A stretch of DNA of 54,545 nucleotides from a bacterium (GTDB lineage Bacteria > Omnitrophota > Gorgyraeia > Duberdicusellales > 4484-171). The position numbers and the translations under genes are program-made. The stretch spans positions 1 through 54,545 of the forward strand of contig JAJYOP010000009.1 of NCBI GenBank assembly GCA_021796115.1. Reading direction: 5' to 3'. The notes under the pieces are model-generated. The model did not search any database. It worked only from the letters and a program-made list of their open reading frames with translations, and had not been told where the DNA came from. Below are positions 44,612 to 52,133 of this stretch, one piece after another; the first letter of the stretch is position 1; every line of letters starts with the position of its first letter.

Positions 44612-45926
44612 AAAATATCTAAAAGAACTCGTTGTGTCTTTGCAGGTAGCTCGCATATACACAACTGCACATCCGAAATTCGAAGAAGCTTCAAGCACTG
44701 CTTTCGGCACCCTTAAAGACATTTTGCAGCAAAATTCTGAACTTACGATTGGAATAATAGGCGATGAACTTGCTTATGAACGGGAAATATTTTTTGATCT
44801 AAGTAAAAAAACAAAAGCTGCCATAGGTATTTTTAAAGAAAAAGGGATTGAGCGTATTAATTTTTCCCACGGTATAGAACTTGACGAGTTTAATAAATTT
44901 ATAGAATTTCTTGGCAAAACAAAGGAAGATATCGGCAAGGACCCAATGGTATATTTTTTGTCTCTCCACCTGAAAAATGTCACCGTAGGGAAGATAAATA
45001 TGTCTTCGGAAAAAAATGAAGGAAGCGGTCGGGATAAAGATTGGCAACCGCAGTACAATGAATCTCTGGACCGATTGTCAGACGCGATAGGAGATATGAT
45101 TAATAATAAAGTAAATAGCCTGGATTTAAAATTCACCCTTATAAATGTTCTTGAGGTTCTATTCTCCAAACATCAAGATTTTTTGAAATTGACCACAGTT
45201 AAGCATTATGATGATATTACTTTCGGCCATCTCGTAAATGTTTCAATACTTGCAATGTATTTTTCCTGGAAGCTTGGATTTGCCAAGGAAGACTTCCTCG
45301 ATATTTCAACTGCAGCGCTTTTCCATGATATCGGAAAAATATTTATTTCCCGTAAAATAATAAAAAAACCGGACAGGCTTTCTGCTGCCGAATTTGCGGT
45401 AATAAAAAGCCATACCATTCTTGGCGCGCAGATACTTTTAGGGTATACCGACAGCCTTGGTGTAATTTCCCCCCTCGTGGCTTTTGAGCATCATTTACGT
45501 TATGATTCAAAAGGCTATCCAAGGCTACGTTTCAGGCAGCCTCCACACATAAGTTCTTCGATAGTATCCATATGCGATGTTTATGATGCGCTGACACAAA
45601 GAAGATCGTACAAGCGTGATTATCCGCCTGAGGCAATATACCAATTAATGAATAGAGAAAAGGGAGGCATGTTTCATCCCCAGCTCTTGGATCGATTTTT
45701 TCAAATATTCGGGGTTTGGCCGACGGGAACTATTTTACTTCTAAGCAATAAGAGTATAGCGATAGCAAGAGAACAAAACCATGATGATATATTTAATCCG
45801 ATAGTTGAAATCGTTTCGCCCGGTAATGAACGCAAGTTGATTAACCTTAAGGAAAATAAAAGTCTGAAAATTGAAAAGTTTCTAAGCCCTTTATCCGAAG
45901 GTAAAGAATATCTTCATTTAGTATAA
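44595..45926 (+). CDS. HD-GYP-like phosphodiesterase protein with the shared N-terminal domain
   Basis: This 443-residue protein overlaps the previous gene by 17 bp. Residues 8-108 are the shared domain (LQVARIYTTAHPKF, then IGIIGDELAYE, INFSHGIELDEFNKFI). A HD-GYP-type domain follows (about 195-375): HDIGK (244-248), HTILGAQIL and HHLRYDSKGYP (299-309). HD-GYP enzymes hydrolyse cyclic-di-GMP. The GYP motif is altered from HHERxDGxGYP, so activity may be changed or lost. The last 65 residues look like an extra domain. No membrane segment is seen. Confidence 0.85.
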   Translation: MIEKIEKYLKELVVSLQVARIYTTAHPKFEEASSTAFGTLKDILQQNSELTIGIIGDELAYEREIFFDLSKKTKAAIGIFKEKGIERINFSHGIELDEFNKFIEFLGKTKEDIGKDPMVYFLSLHLKNVTVGKINMSSEKNEGSGRDKDWQPQYNESLDRLSDAIGDMINNKVNSLDLKFTLINVLEVLFSKHQDFLKLTTVKHYDDITFGHLVNVSILAMYFSWKLGFAKEDFLDISTAALFHDIGKIFISRKIIKKPDRLSAAEFAVIKSHTILGAQILLGYTDSLGVISPLVAFEHHLRYDSKGYPRLRFRQPPHISSSIVSICDVYDALTQRRSYKRDYPPEAIYQLMNREKGGMFHPQLLDRFFQIFGVWPTGTILLLSNKSIAIAREQNHDDIFNPIVEIVSPGNERKLINLKENKSLKIEKFLSPLSEGKEYLHLV

Positions 45927-46107
45927 AACTGCAATTTATTCTTACGGTACCCAAACCGGCAGCTTTAGTTTTCTTATATATTGTCACGCCTGAAATCAGC
46001 ATGATTTTCATAAATCAAAATAATCCAGGTTAAAAAAACATTTACCCCGCCTGATAAATGTGATATATTTATAAAATATTACACATCTTTTGATAATCAG
46101 TATAAAA

Positions 46108-46476
46108 ATGACAAAAGTAAACAAAAAGGTGCTTGTAGTCGATGATGAAGAAGAAATTGTAAATTTTTTATGCAATTTTTTGAAGCGTTTTGGTATCGAG
46201 GCCGCAAAGGCTAATAACGCCCAGGAAGTTTTTAAAAAGCATAAAGAGGACAAGCCGGATTTTATCTTTTTAGACATACAAATGCCGGAATGCGATGGCA
46301 TAGAAATTCTACGGCAACTCAGGAAAAATAACTCCCACGCAAAAGTAATTATGATTACAGGAAAAACCGATAAAAATTCCATAACCGCAGCTAAAAAATA
46401 TGGGGCAATTGATTACATAACAAAGCCTTTAGACTTACTTGATTTAAGCCGGAAAATCAAAAATTACATTCTGTAA
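46108..46476 (+). CDS. Single-domain response regulator (CheY-like)
   Basis: This 122-residue receiver has acidic pocket residues in VVDDEEE, the phosphorylatable Asp in FLDIQMPECDG, Thr in MITGK and Lys in TKPLD. There is no output domain, so it must act by protein contact, possibly on the HD-GYP proteins on either side. An in-frame TTG at 46090 is an alternative start; neither has a Shine-Dalgarno. A possible TTTACC-17-TATATT promoter lies at 46041-46069. Confidence 0.9.
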   Translation: MTKVNKKVLVVDDEEEIVNFLCNFLKRFGIEAAKANNAQEVFKKHKEDKPDFIFLDIQMPECDGIEILRQLRKNNSHAKVIMITGKTDKNSITAAKKYGAIDYITKPLDLLDLSRKIKNYIL

Positions 46477-46512
46477 AGCCATTCTTTCCTTAGCATTCAA
46501 TTAAAACTATAA

Positions 46513-47748
46513 ATGAAAACAGAATATCAAAAGAAGCTTCAAATTGCTGCTCGCCAGACAATATTGATACATCGTGCCGACACTTTGATAAGAATAATTT
46601 TGCGGACTATCGTCCAAAGCCTTAAGGTTAAACATGCCGGAATATTCATTTATGATAAGTCAAAAGATGAGTATGTCGTAAAAATATCGCGCGGGCACTG
46701 TAATTTTAAAATACCTTCCGGGTTTGTCAAAATTAAACAAGATAACCCTTTAATCCGCTATTTCACGGATAAAAACCTGAAATTCACAAAAGAACATATT
46801 CTATGGGATAGAATTTCAAATTATTGCAAGGCACCATCTGTTAAAAACAATACAAAAGTTAAAAATATCCTTGAAGGCATAAAGTCTAACCTTTCGCTTT
46901 ATCAGGCAAAAGCCTGTATCCCTGGATTTTTCAGAGAGGAGCTTGTGGGTATTTTATTTCTGGGCGACAAAATTAATAAAAAGAAATTCAATGACAATGA
47001 ATTAAGATTTTTATCGGTTCTTGCTTCGGATGTGGTGATGGCGCTAAAGAATGCCTGGCTGATAGAAGACCTAAACCGCCAAATCGAGCTCAATAAGCGG
47101 CTTTTATTGCAAACAATATCTGCTCTTGCTTCAAGCATTGAAGCGAAAGACAAATATACTATAGGGCATACAGAACGGGTAGCAAATTATTCGCTTGCCG
47201 TTGCCATGGTTTTACGTAAACACCAAAAAATACAACAATGGGATAAATTTATTGAAAACTTGCGCCTGGGCGCACTTTTTCATGATATCGGAAAAATTGG
47301 CATACCGGAAAATATTCTCAATAAAAATGGTTCGCTTAATAGAGAAGAACGGGAAATTATGATGCAGCATCCCACAATAGGCGCTAACATTCTTGGCCAT
47401 ATCGAAGAGCTAAACCAGGCGTTAGAAGGGGTAAAATATCATCACGAAAGGTATGATGGGTCGGGTTATCCTTCGCATCTTAAAGGTAAAAAGATACCTT
47501 TGATGGCTTCAATAATCGCGTTAGCGGATGCTTTCGATGCTTTTACTTCCGATAGGCCGTACCGTAAGGCAATGAGCATTGAACATGCGATTAAGATAAT
47601 CAGAAAAGGCCGGGGAAGCCAATTTGCGCCTTCTGTAGTCAATGCTTTTCTGGAAGTATATTATAATAAAGAAAAATTTGCAGATATAATTAATGGAGAA
47701 CCTATGGATGCTTTGCAGGCTAAAACAACGCAAGAATCTAAAATTTAA
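46513..47748 (+). CDS. GAF-HD-GYP cyclic-di-GMP phosphodiesterase
   Basis: This 411-residue cytoplasmic protein has an N-terminal GAF-type sensor (about 10-182: HAGIFIYDKSKDEYVVKI, then GILFLGDKINKKKF) and a complete HD-GYP domain: GHTERV (218-223), HDIGK (257-261), HPTIGANIL, HHERYDGSGYP (310-320), DAFDAFTSDRPYR. The motifs are canonical, so c-di-GMP (or cGAMP-type) hydrolysis is likely. It follows the receiver gene by 36 bp and precedes an envelope glycosyltransferase by 2 bp. Confidence 0.93.
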   Translation: MKTEYQKKLQIAARQTILIHRADTLIRIILRTIVQSLKVKHAGIFIYDKSKDEYVVKISRGHCNFKIPSGFVKIKQDNPLIRYFTDKNLKFTKEHILWDRISNYCKAPSVKNNTKVKNILEGIKSNLSLYQAKACIPGFFREELVGILFLGDKINKKKFNDNELRFLSVLASDVVMALKNAWLIEDLNRQIELNKRLLLQTISALASSIEAKDKYTIGHTERVANYSLAVAMVLRKHQKIQQWDKFIENLRLGALFHDIGKIGIPENILNKNGSLNREEREIMMQHPTIGANILGHIEELNQALEGVKYHHERYDGSGYPSHLKGKKIPLMASIIALADAFDAFTSDRPYRKAMSIEHAIKIIRKGRGSQFAPSVVNAFLEVYYNKEKFADIINGEPMDALQAKTTQESKI

Positions 47749-47750
47749 AG

Positions 47751-48866
47751 ATGAGGAATGTAATTATATTTTATATATCAGAATTCGGAGGTCATAGTAA
47801 AGCGGCAAAGAATATAAAAGAAGCATTATTGTATAGAAATTCTTCTTTAAAAGTCTCTAATATCAATGGCTTCGGGCATTTTTATCCCCGGACGGAAAAA
47901 GTGATAGATTTTCTTTATACGAAACTTATAAAGCATCTACCATTTGTTTGGGGAAAGATTTATGATAAAAAAAAGATAATTAGAGAATTAAACCCGATTA
48001 GAAAATTTATAAGCAGGCATACATTTAAAAGCCTTACGAAGTTTATAAAAAATAATTCTCCCGACTGCTTTGTGGCAACCCAGGCATTCCCGTGCGGCCT
48101 AACAGCGGATTTTAAAGAAAATTTTAACCTAAAAACGCCGCTAATCGCAATTGTTACGGATTACCATCCTCATGGTTTTTGGATACATCGGTTGGTAGAT
48201 AAATATGTAGTTGCTTCAGAAGAAGCAAAAAATGTTTTACTTGATAATGGCATAGCGGCGGAAAAGATAGAAATATTGGGCATACCGATATCAATGAAGT
48301 TTATGAAATCATACCAAAGAAAAGATGTGACCAGCGAGTTTGGCTTTCGCAAAGATTTAAAAACCATATTATTAATGGGGGGAGGCCTGGGGCTTGGCCC
48401 TATCGAGGAAATAGCAAAAAGTCTTGATAATCTTAATTATGAATTTCAAATTATTGCTGTTTGCGGGAAGAATGAAAAACTTTATAACTGGTTTCAAAGT
48501 AATAAGCCAAACTTCAAGAAACAGATATTTTCTTTTAGCTATGTAGAATTCGTGGATAAGCTCATGGATTGTTCCGACATCATTATTACCAAAGGCGGCG
48601 GTATTACGATTTCTGAAGCGCTTGCCAAAGGCTTAGGCATAATTATAACTAATCCCATACCAGGCCAGGAAGAGCACAACGTTGATTATCTTCTAAAGAA
48701 AGGAGCAATTATTCGGGCAGATTCACCCGTTGCGATATGTGCTTCAGTCGAAACACTTTTTAGTGAGGACAAAAAATTAGATTCCTTAAAAACAAAAGCG
48801 AAAGATACTTCGGCAATAAATTCATCATTGGATATAGCAGATTTGATAATAAAAATACTTGATTGA
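47751..48866 (+). CDS. GT28-family diacylglycerol glycosyltransferase-like (MGDG synthase/UgtP type)
   Basis: This 371-residue enzyme has the N-terminal GGHSKAA loop (13-19), TDYHPHGFW (136-144), the Rossmann-type MGGGLGLGP (209-217) and donor-site KGGGITISEA (281-290). This combination is typical of the MurG-related glycolipid synthases that transfer sugar to diacylglycerol. The exact sugar and acceptor are not readable. It is 2 bp after the HD-GYP gene, and its stop overlaps the acyltransferase start. Confidence 0.85.
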   Translation: MRNVIIFYISEFGGHSKAAKNIKEALLYRNSSLKVSNINGFGHFYPRTEKVIDFLYTKLIKHLPFVWGKIYDKKKIIRELNPIRKFISRHTFKSLTKFIKNNSPDCFVATQAFPCGLTADFKENFNLKTPLIAIVTDYHPHGFWIHRLVDKYVVASEEAKNVLLDNGIAAEKIEILGIPISMKFMKSYQRKDVTSEFGFRKDLKTILLMGGGLGLGPIEEIAKSLDNLNYEFQIIAVCGKNEKLYNWFQSNKPNFKKQIFSFSYVEFVDKLMDCSDIIITKGGGITISEALAKGLGIIITNPIPGQEEHNVDYLLKKGAIIRADSPVAICASVETLFSEDKKLDSLKTKAKDTSAINSSLDIADLIIKILD

Positions 48867-49696
48867 TGTATTATTTATATATTTTCGCGAAAACACTTTG
48901 CCTTATCCTTCCGCGAAGTTTTTGTTACGCGATTGCCAGATTCCTGGCGATGCTGCATTACTATTTTTCGAAAAAAGACAGGACAATTGTTATCAATAAC
49001 CTTACACCAATAATTGAAGAGGAAAATAAACGACAAGAGTGCGCAAGGAAAATATTCGTAAATTTTGCTTATTATCTGGTAGATTTTTTTCGTTACCGCT
49101 ATTTAAACAGGAATTTTATTAATAAATATATAAAGGTAAGTGGTATTGAGCATTTGGAAAAGGCGCTTTCGCAAAAAAAAGGAGTTATAGCTAATACTGC
49201 ACACATAGGTAATTATGAGCTGGCCGGGGCAGTAACTTCTTTGCTTGGGTTTCCATTCTCTGCCGTGGCTTTAGCGCACAAAGATACACGCATAAATAAT
49301 CTTTTCAACAAACAGCGTAAATTGGTAGGCATAAATATCATTGCTGCCGGAGTCGCGACAAAAAAATGTTTTTCCTTGCTTAAAAAAGGCGGGTTTGCAG
49401 CATTTCTTGGGGACAGAGATTTTTTAGGCACCGGCGTAAAAGTAAAAATGTTTTCGCACGATGCCGTGCTTCCTAAAGGGCCTGCGTTTTTTGCCCGTAA
49501 AACCGGTGCGTGTATTGTTCCTGCTTTTCTGGTACGCGAGAAAAAGAAATTTTACCATCTGATATTTGAATTGCCCATCGAAACGGATAAATTAAAAACT
49601 GACGAAGAAATAGTAAAAAAGTATGCTGAAATTTTAGCACGCTATATTAAAATGTATCCTGAGCAATGGTATTTATTCCAGCCGTATTGGGTATAA
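48866..49696 (+). CDS. LpxL/HtrB-like lysophospholipid or lipid A acyltransferase
   Basis: This 276-residue protein of the LPLAT family is anchored by an N-terminal hydrophobic segment. The catalytic HX4(D/E) motif is H113-IGNY-E118, as in LpxL-type enzymes (HxGNxE), and LGDRD (181-185) is the second conserved block, followed by PKGPAFFARKTGA. LpxL enzymes add a secondary acyl chain to Kdo2-lipid A. I chose ATG 48866 (TGATG overlap) over TTG 48863. Its presence supports a lipid A-containing outer membrane. Confidence 0.86.
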   Translation: MYYLYIFAKTLCLILPRSFCYAIARFLAMLHYYFSKKDRTIVINNLTPIIEEENKRQECARKIFVNFAYYLVDFFRYRYLNRNFINKYIKVSGIEHLEKALSQKKGVIANTAHIGNYELAGAVTSLLGFPFSAVALAHKDTRINNLFNKQRKLVGINIIAAGVATKKCFSLLKKGGFAAFLGDRDFLGTGVKVKMFSHDAVLPKGPAFFARKTGACIVPAFLVREKKKFYHLIFELPIETDKLKTDEEIVKKYAEILARYIKMYPEQWYLFQPYWV

Positions 49697-49699
49697 AAT

Positions 49700-50398
49700 A
49701 TGATAAAAGTTTGGATGGTAATTCCGGCATATAACGAGGCAAAACATCTTGAGAAATTGCTGTTGGAGTTAAAAAGCAAAGGTTTAAAGACGCTGGTTGT
49801 TGATGACGGTTCGAAAGACCAAACGTATAATGTTGCGGTAAAAACCAGTGACGTCGTAATTAAAAATGAAAAAAACCTTGGCAAGGGGATGTCCCTTAGA
49901 CGCGCCATAAATTTCCTTCTGGAGAATGAAGAATTTGATTACATCATTACGATGGATGCTGACGGCCAGCATAGCGTTCTGGATCTGGACACGTTTATTA
50001 AAAACGCAGCTAGCGGCGAAAGTTTTGTCGTCGGTAACCGGATGGAAGAGCCGCGGGGAATGCCTTGGATTCGAGTTGTAACTAATAAGGCGATGTCCCG
50101 GCTTTTATCTAAAATTGCTAAACAGTCTATCCCCGATACACAATGCGGGATGCGCTTAATCTCAAAAGACGTTTTAGAGAAGATAAGTTTTGAGACGAAT
50201 AACTTTGAATTTGAATCCGAAATATTAATTAAGGCCACAAGAGCGGGTTTTACTATAAAAAGTATCCCTATCCAAAGCATATATTTCCGCAATGTCAAAA
50301 GCAGGATTAACCCCTTTCTTGACACTTTACGCTTTGTAAGATTCATCATGTCTTTAGATGAAATAAAAAATGAAACTCATCATAGCGACACAAAATAA
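49700..50398 (+). CDS. Family 2 glycosyltransferase (polyprenyl-phosphate sugar synthase-like)
   Basis: This is a 232-residue GT-A enzyme: VIPAYNEAKHLEKLL, VVDDGSKD (33-40), the metal-binding DADGQH (86-91) and QCGMRLISKDVL. This subgroup makes dolichyl- or undecaprenyl-phosphate mannose/glucose, the donors used by GT-C enzymes such as the one proposed at 16314-17819; that link is an inference. There is no C-terminal membrane domain. It overlaps rdgB by 29 bp. Confidence 0.87.
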   Translation: MIKVWMVIPAYNEAKHLEKLLLELKSKGLKTLVVDDGSKDQTYNVAVKTSDVVIKNEKNLGKGMSLRRAINFLLENEEFDYIITMDADGQHSVLDLDTFIKNAASGESFVVGNRMEEPRGMPWIRVVTNKAMSRLLSKIAKQSIPDTQCGMRLISKDVLEKISFETNNFEFESEILIKATRAGFTIKSIPIQSIYFRNVKSRINPFLDTLRFVRFIMSLDEIKNETHHSDTK

Positions 50399-50972
50399 AT
50401 CTAAATTACGGGAAATAAAACAAATTTTAAAAGGCGTGAAACTGCCGGTTGTTTCGCAAGATGATTTAGACAGGAAATTTTATCTCAAAGAAAATGGCAA
50501 GACGTTTTTTGAAAACGCGGTAAAAAAAACTTTGCCTATTTCCAAGGTTTATAAAGATGACCTGGTTGTCGGGGAAGATTCCGGCCTCGAGGTTCAATAT
50601 TTGAGAGGCGCACCGGGTGTATATTCCAAGCGATATTCGGGAAAAAACTGGACCTACAAAAAGAATAATCAAAAAATTTTAAAAGAATTAGAGGGGATTA
50701 GTCAAAAGAATCGAAAAGCCAACTTTCATTGTTGTTTGGTAGTTTTTAGGTCCGGAAAGCTTATTAAGCGCATCGATGGCCGCTTAAATGGCTATATCAG
50801 TAAAGAATCAAAAGGTAAGCACGGCTTCGGCTACGACCCCATTTTTTACCTGCCAAAATATAAAAAAACCGCCGCTCAATTACCATCCAGCGCTAAAAAC
50901 AAAATCAGCCACCGTGCGATTGCTTTTAGTAAATTAAAAGCCCATCTCTATAAAGTATCACGCAGCACTTAA
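50370..50972 (+). CDS. rdgB: Non-canonical purine NTP pyrophosphatase (RdgB/HAM1)
   Basis: RdgB removes dITP, ITP and XTP from the pool. The 200 residues hold ATQNKSKLREI, EDSGLEV (69-75), GAPGVYSKRYSG, HGFGYDPIFYLP and KNKISHRAIAFSKL. The final codons (50955 to the TAA at 50970-50972) coincide with the outer part of an inverted repeat shared with 52092-52110, so the last residues probably derive from that element. Confidence 0.93.
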   Translation: MKLIIATQNKSKLREIKQILKGVKLPVVSQDDLDRKFYLKENGKTFFENAVKKTLPISKVYKDDLVVGEDSGLEVQYLRGAPGVYSKRYSGKNWTYKKNNQKILKELEGISQKNRKANFHCCLVVFRSGKLIKRIDGRLNGYISKESKGKHGFGYDPIFYLPKYKKTAAQLPSSAKNKISHRAIAFSKLKAHLYKVSRST

Positions 50973-50995
50973 CATATACCATGCCATAATTTCTT

Positions 50996-51021
50996 AACGT
51001 GTTACGTGATACTTGTTACGT
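50996..51021. repeat. Left 26-bp inverted repeat arm (AACGTGTTACGTGATAC...)
   Basis: Exactly complementary to 52055-52080. Outside it, 50955-50973 also pairs with 52092-52110 at 17 of 19 positions. The arms enclose the 27-residue gene and cysE. Confidence 0.85.
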
Positions 51022-51042
51022 GTTACTTATAGCTGAAAAATA

Positions 51043-51071
51043 TTGACTTTTTCCTCAAAAAACCTTATCAT
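51043..51071 (+). promoter_or_regulatory. Promoter of the 27-residue gene
   Basis: TTGACT (51043-51048), a 17-bp spacer and TATCAT (51066-51071). The predicted start is about 3 bases before the ATG at 51081, so the message would be essentially leaderless. Confidence 0.65.
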
Positions 51072-51080
51072 CTAACTATT

Positions 51081-51164
51081 ATGTCACGAAGAAGTAGAAG
51101 AAAAAAATTATCCTGGCGCAGAAGGCGTAAAAAGAATAAGGGACGTAAGCCCTGCAGAGGATAA
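51081..51164 (+). CDS. 27-residue very basic small protein
   Basis: ATG 51081 to TAA gives 27 residues with 10 Arg and 6 Lys, no acidic residue, one Trp12 and one Cys25 (MSRRSRRKKLSW, then RRRRKKNKGRKPCRG). A good promoter sits directly upstream. Composition and size recall tiny rRNA-binding proteins such as bTHX of the small subunit or L34-like peptides, but there is no firm match. A ribosomal or nucleic-acid-binding role is an inference; a chance frame is possible. Confidence 0.5.
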   Translation: MSRRSRRKKLSWRRRRKKNKGRKPCRG

Positions 51165-51196
51165 ACACTAAACCCGAAATCCTAAACTCTAAATGG

Positions 51197-51249
51197 TTCG
51201 ACTCGCCTAAAGGTTCGCTCACCATCCTGAGCGAACGAAGTGAGTCGAA
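51197..51249. repeat. Nested palindrome element (TTCGACTC...GAGTCGAA)
   Basis: Outer arms 51197-51204 and 51242-51249 (8 bp) enclose an inner 9-bp stem, GTTCGCTCA (51213-51221) with TGAGCGAAC (51228-51236). CATCCTGAGCGAACGAAG is a word I associate with dispersed repeats in many environmental genomes; this recollection is not checked. Confidence 0.7.
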
Positions 51250-51335
51250 GGACAAACTCGAAACTACAAATCCTAAACGTTTCGGGTTTGTGATTTTGAG
51301 TTTATGGTTTGTTTAGAGAGTAGCAGACCGCCCAC

Positions 51336-51357
51336 CTCCGGGCTTTAGCCCGTGGAG
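51336..51357. repeat. REP-like hairpin with GGGCTTTAGCCCG core
   Basis: CTCCGGGCTTTAGCCCGTGGAG can form a stem with a small bulge just before cysE. Same core as 7593 and 18483. Confidence 0.6.
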
Positions 51358-51393
51358 ATTCATTTTCGAGTTTAGTGTTTAGGGTTTAAAAGC

Positions 51394-52044
51394 ATGAATA
51401 TTATAGCCAGATTTAAAGAAGATATCGAGACGGTATTCAGAGAAGATCCTGCTGCAAGGAGCAAGCTGGAAGTGGTATTGTGCTATTCCGGGCTTCATGC
51501 TATTTGGGTTTATCGCTTTGCACATTTGCTTTGGATCAAAGGCTTTAAAATTGAAGCACGTATAATTTCCCAAATGGCAAGATTTTTTACCGGCATTGAA
51601 ATCCATCCCGGCGCAACTATCGGAAGAAGATTTTTTATCGATCATGGCATGGGTGTGGTTATTGGCGAAACCGCTGAAATTGGCGACGATGTTCTGATGT
51701 ACCAAGGAGTTGTTCTTGGCGGAGTATCGCTTGAAAAGCATAAGCGTCATCCGACAATTGGCAATGAGGTAGTTATTGGTTCAGGCGCAATACTTCTCGG
51801 CCCGATAAAAGTAGGTAATGAAGCAAGAGTAGGCGCAGGCTCGGTAGTTATTAGCGATGTACCGGATGGCGCAACGGTTGTGGGCGTGCCTGGCAGAGTG
51901 ATGATTGAGCGCGAGCCAAAGCATGTAAGCGGTGTAGCTTTAGACCACAATAAACTTCCTGACCCGGTAATCGAAGTTTTACATCGTCTTGAGCAGAGGA
52001 TAGAGGAATTGGAAAGACAGCATAAGAAGCTGCATAATCTTTAG
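51394..52044 (+). CDS. cysE: Serine O-acetyltransferase
   Basis: CysE makes O-acetylserine for cysteine synthesis. The 216-residue protein has a short helical N-terminal domain (1-65) and a left-handed beta-helix of hexapeptide repeats: [48 protein letters not shown], then GVPGRVM. These motifs are diagnostic. There is no cysK nearby. The whole gene lies between inverted repeats (50996-51021 and 52055-52080), so it may have moved as a cassette, though composition looks like that of its neighbours. Confidence 0.94.
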   Translation: MNIIARFKEDIETVFREDPAARSKLEVVLCYSGLHAIWVYRFAHLLWIKGFKIEARIISQMARFFTGIEIHPGATIGRRFFIDHGMGVVIGETAEIGDDVLMYQGVVLGGVSLEKHKRHPTIGNEVVIGSGAILLGPIKVGNEARVGAGSVVISDVPDGATVVGVPGRVMIEREPKHVSGVALDHNKLPDPVIEVLHRLEQRIEELERQHKKLHNL

Positions 52045-52054
52045 CATACCTAAT

Positions 52055-52080
52055 ACGTAACAAGTATCACGTAACACGTT
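52055..52080. repeat. Right 26-bp inverted repeat arm
   Basis: Exact reverse complement of 50996-51021, beginning 11 bases after the cysE stop. The inner part also folds locally with 52088-52099 (next entry). Confidence 0.85.
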
Positions 52081-52099
52081 TTTGAAGACGTGTTACGTG
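52068..52099. repeat. Local 12-bp hairpin in the right arm
   Basis: CACGTAACACGT (52068-52079) and ACGTGTTACGTG (52088-52099) pair perfectly with an 8-base loop. It could compete with long-range pairing to the left arm. Confidence 0.7.
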
Positions 52100-52133
52100 C
52101 GGCGTGATACATGTGACAGAAAAAAGGAATAAT

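Larger units (their letters stand above)
50973..51393. other. Repeat-rich region between rdgB and cysE
   Basis: This 421-bp stretch holds, in order, an inverted-repeat arm (50996-51021), a promoter (51043-51071), a 27-residue gene (51081-51164) and a TAAACTC-word-rich foldback region (51165-51393). The last part contains a TTCGACTC/GAGTCGAA palindrome (51197-51249) and a GGGCTTTAGCCCG hairpin (51336-51357). Confidence 0.75.

Noticed and set aside
49939-50349. 136-residue minus-strand frame opposite the GT2 gene
   Set aside because: It mirrors a conserved glycosyltransferase reading frame and shows no recognisable family.
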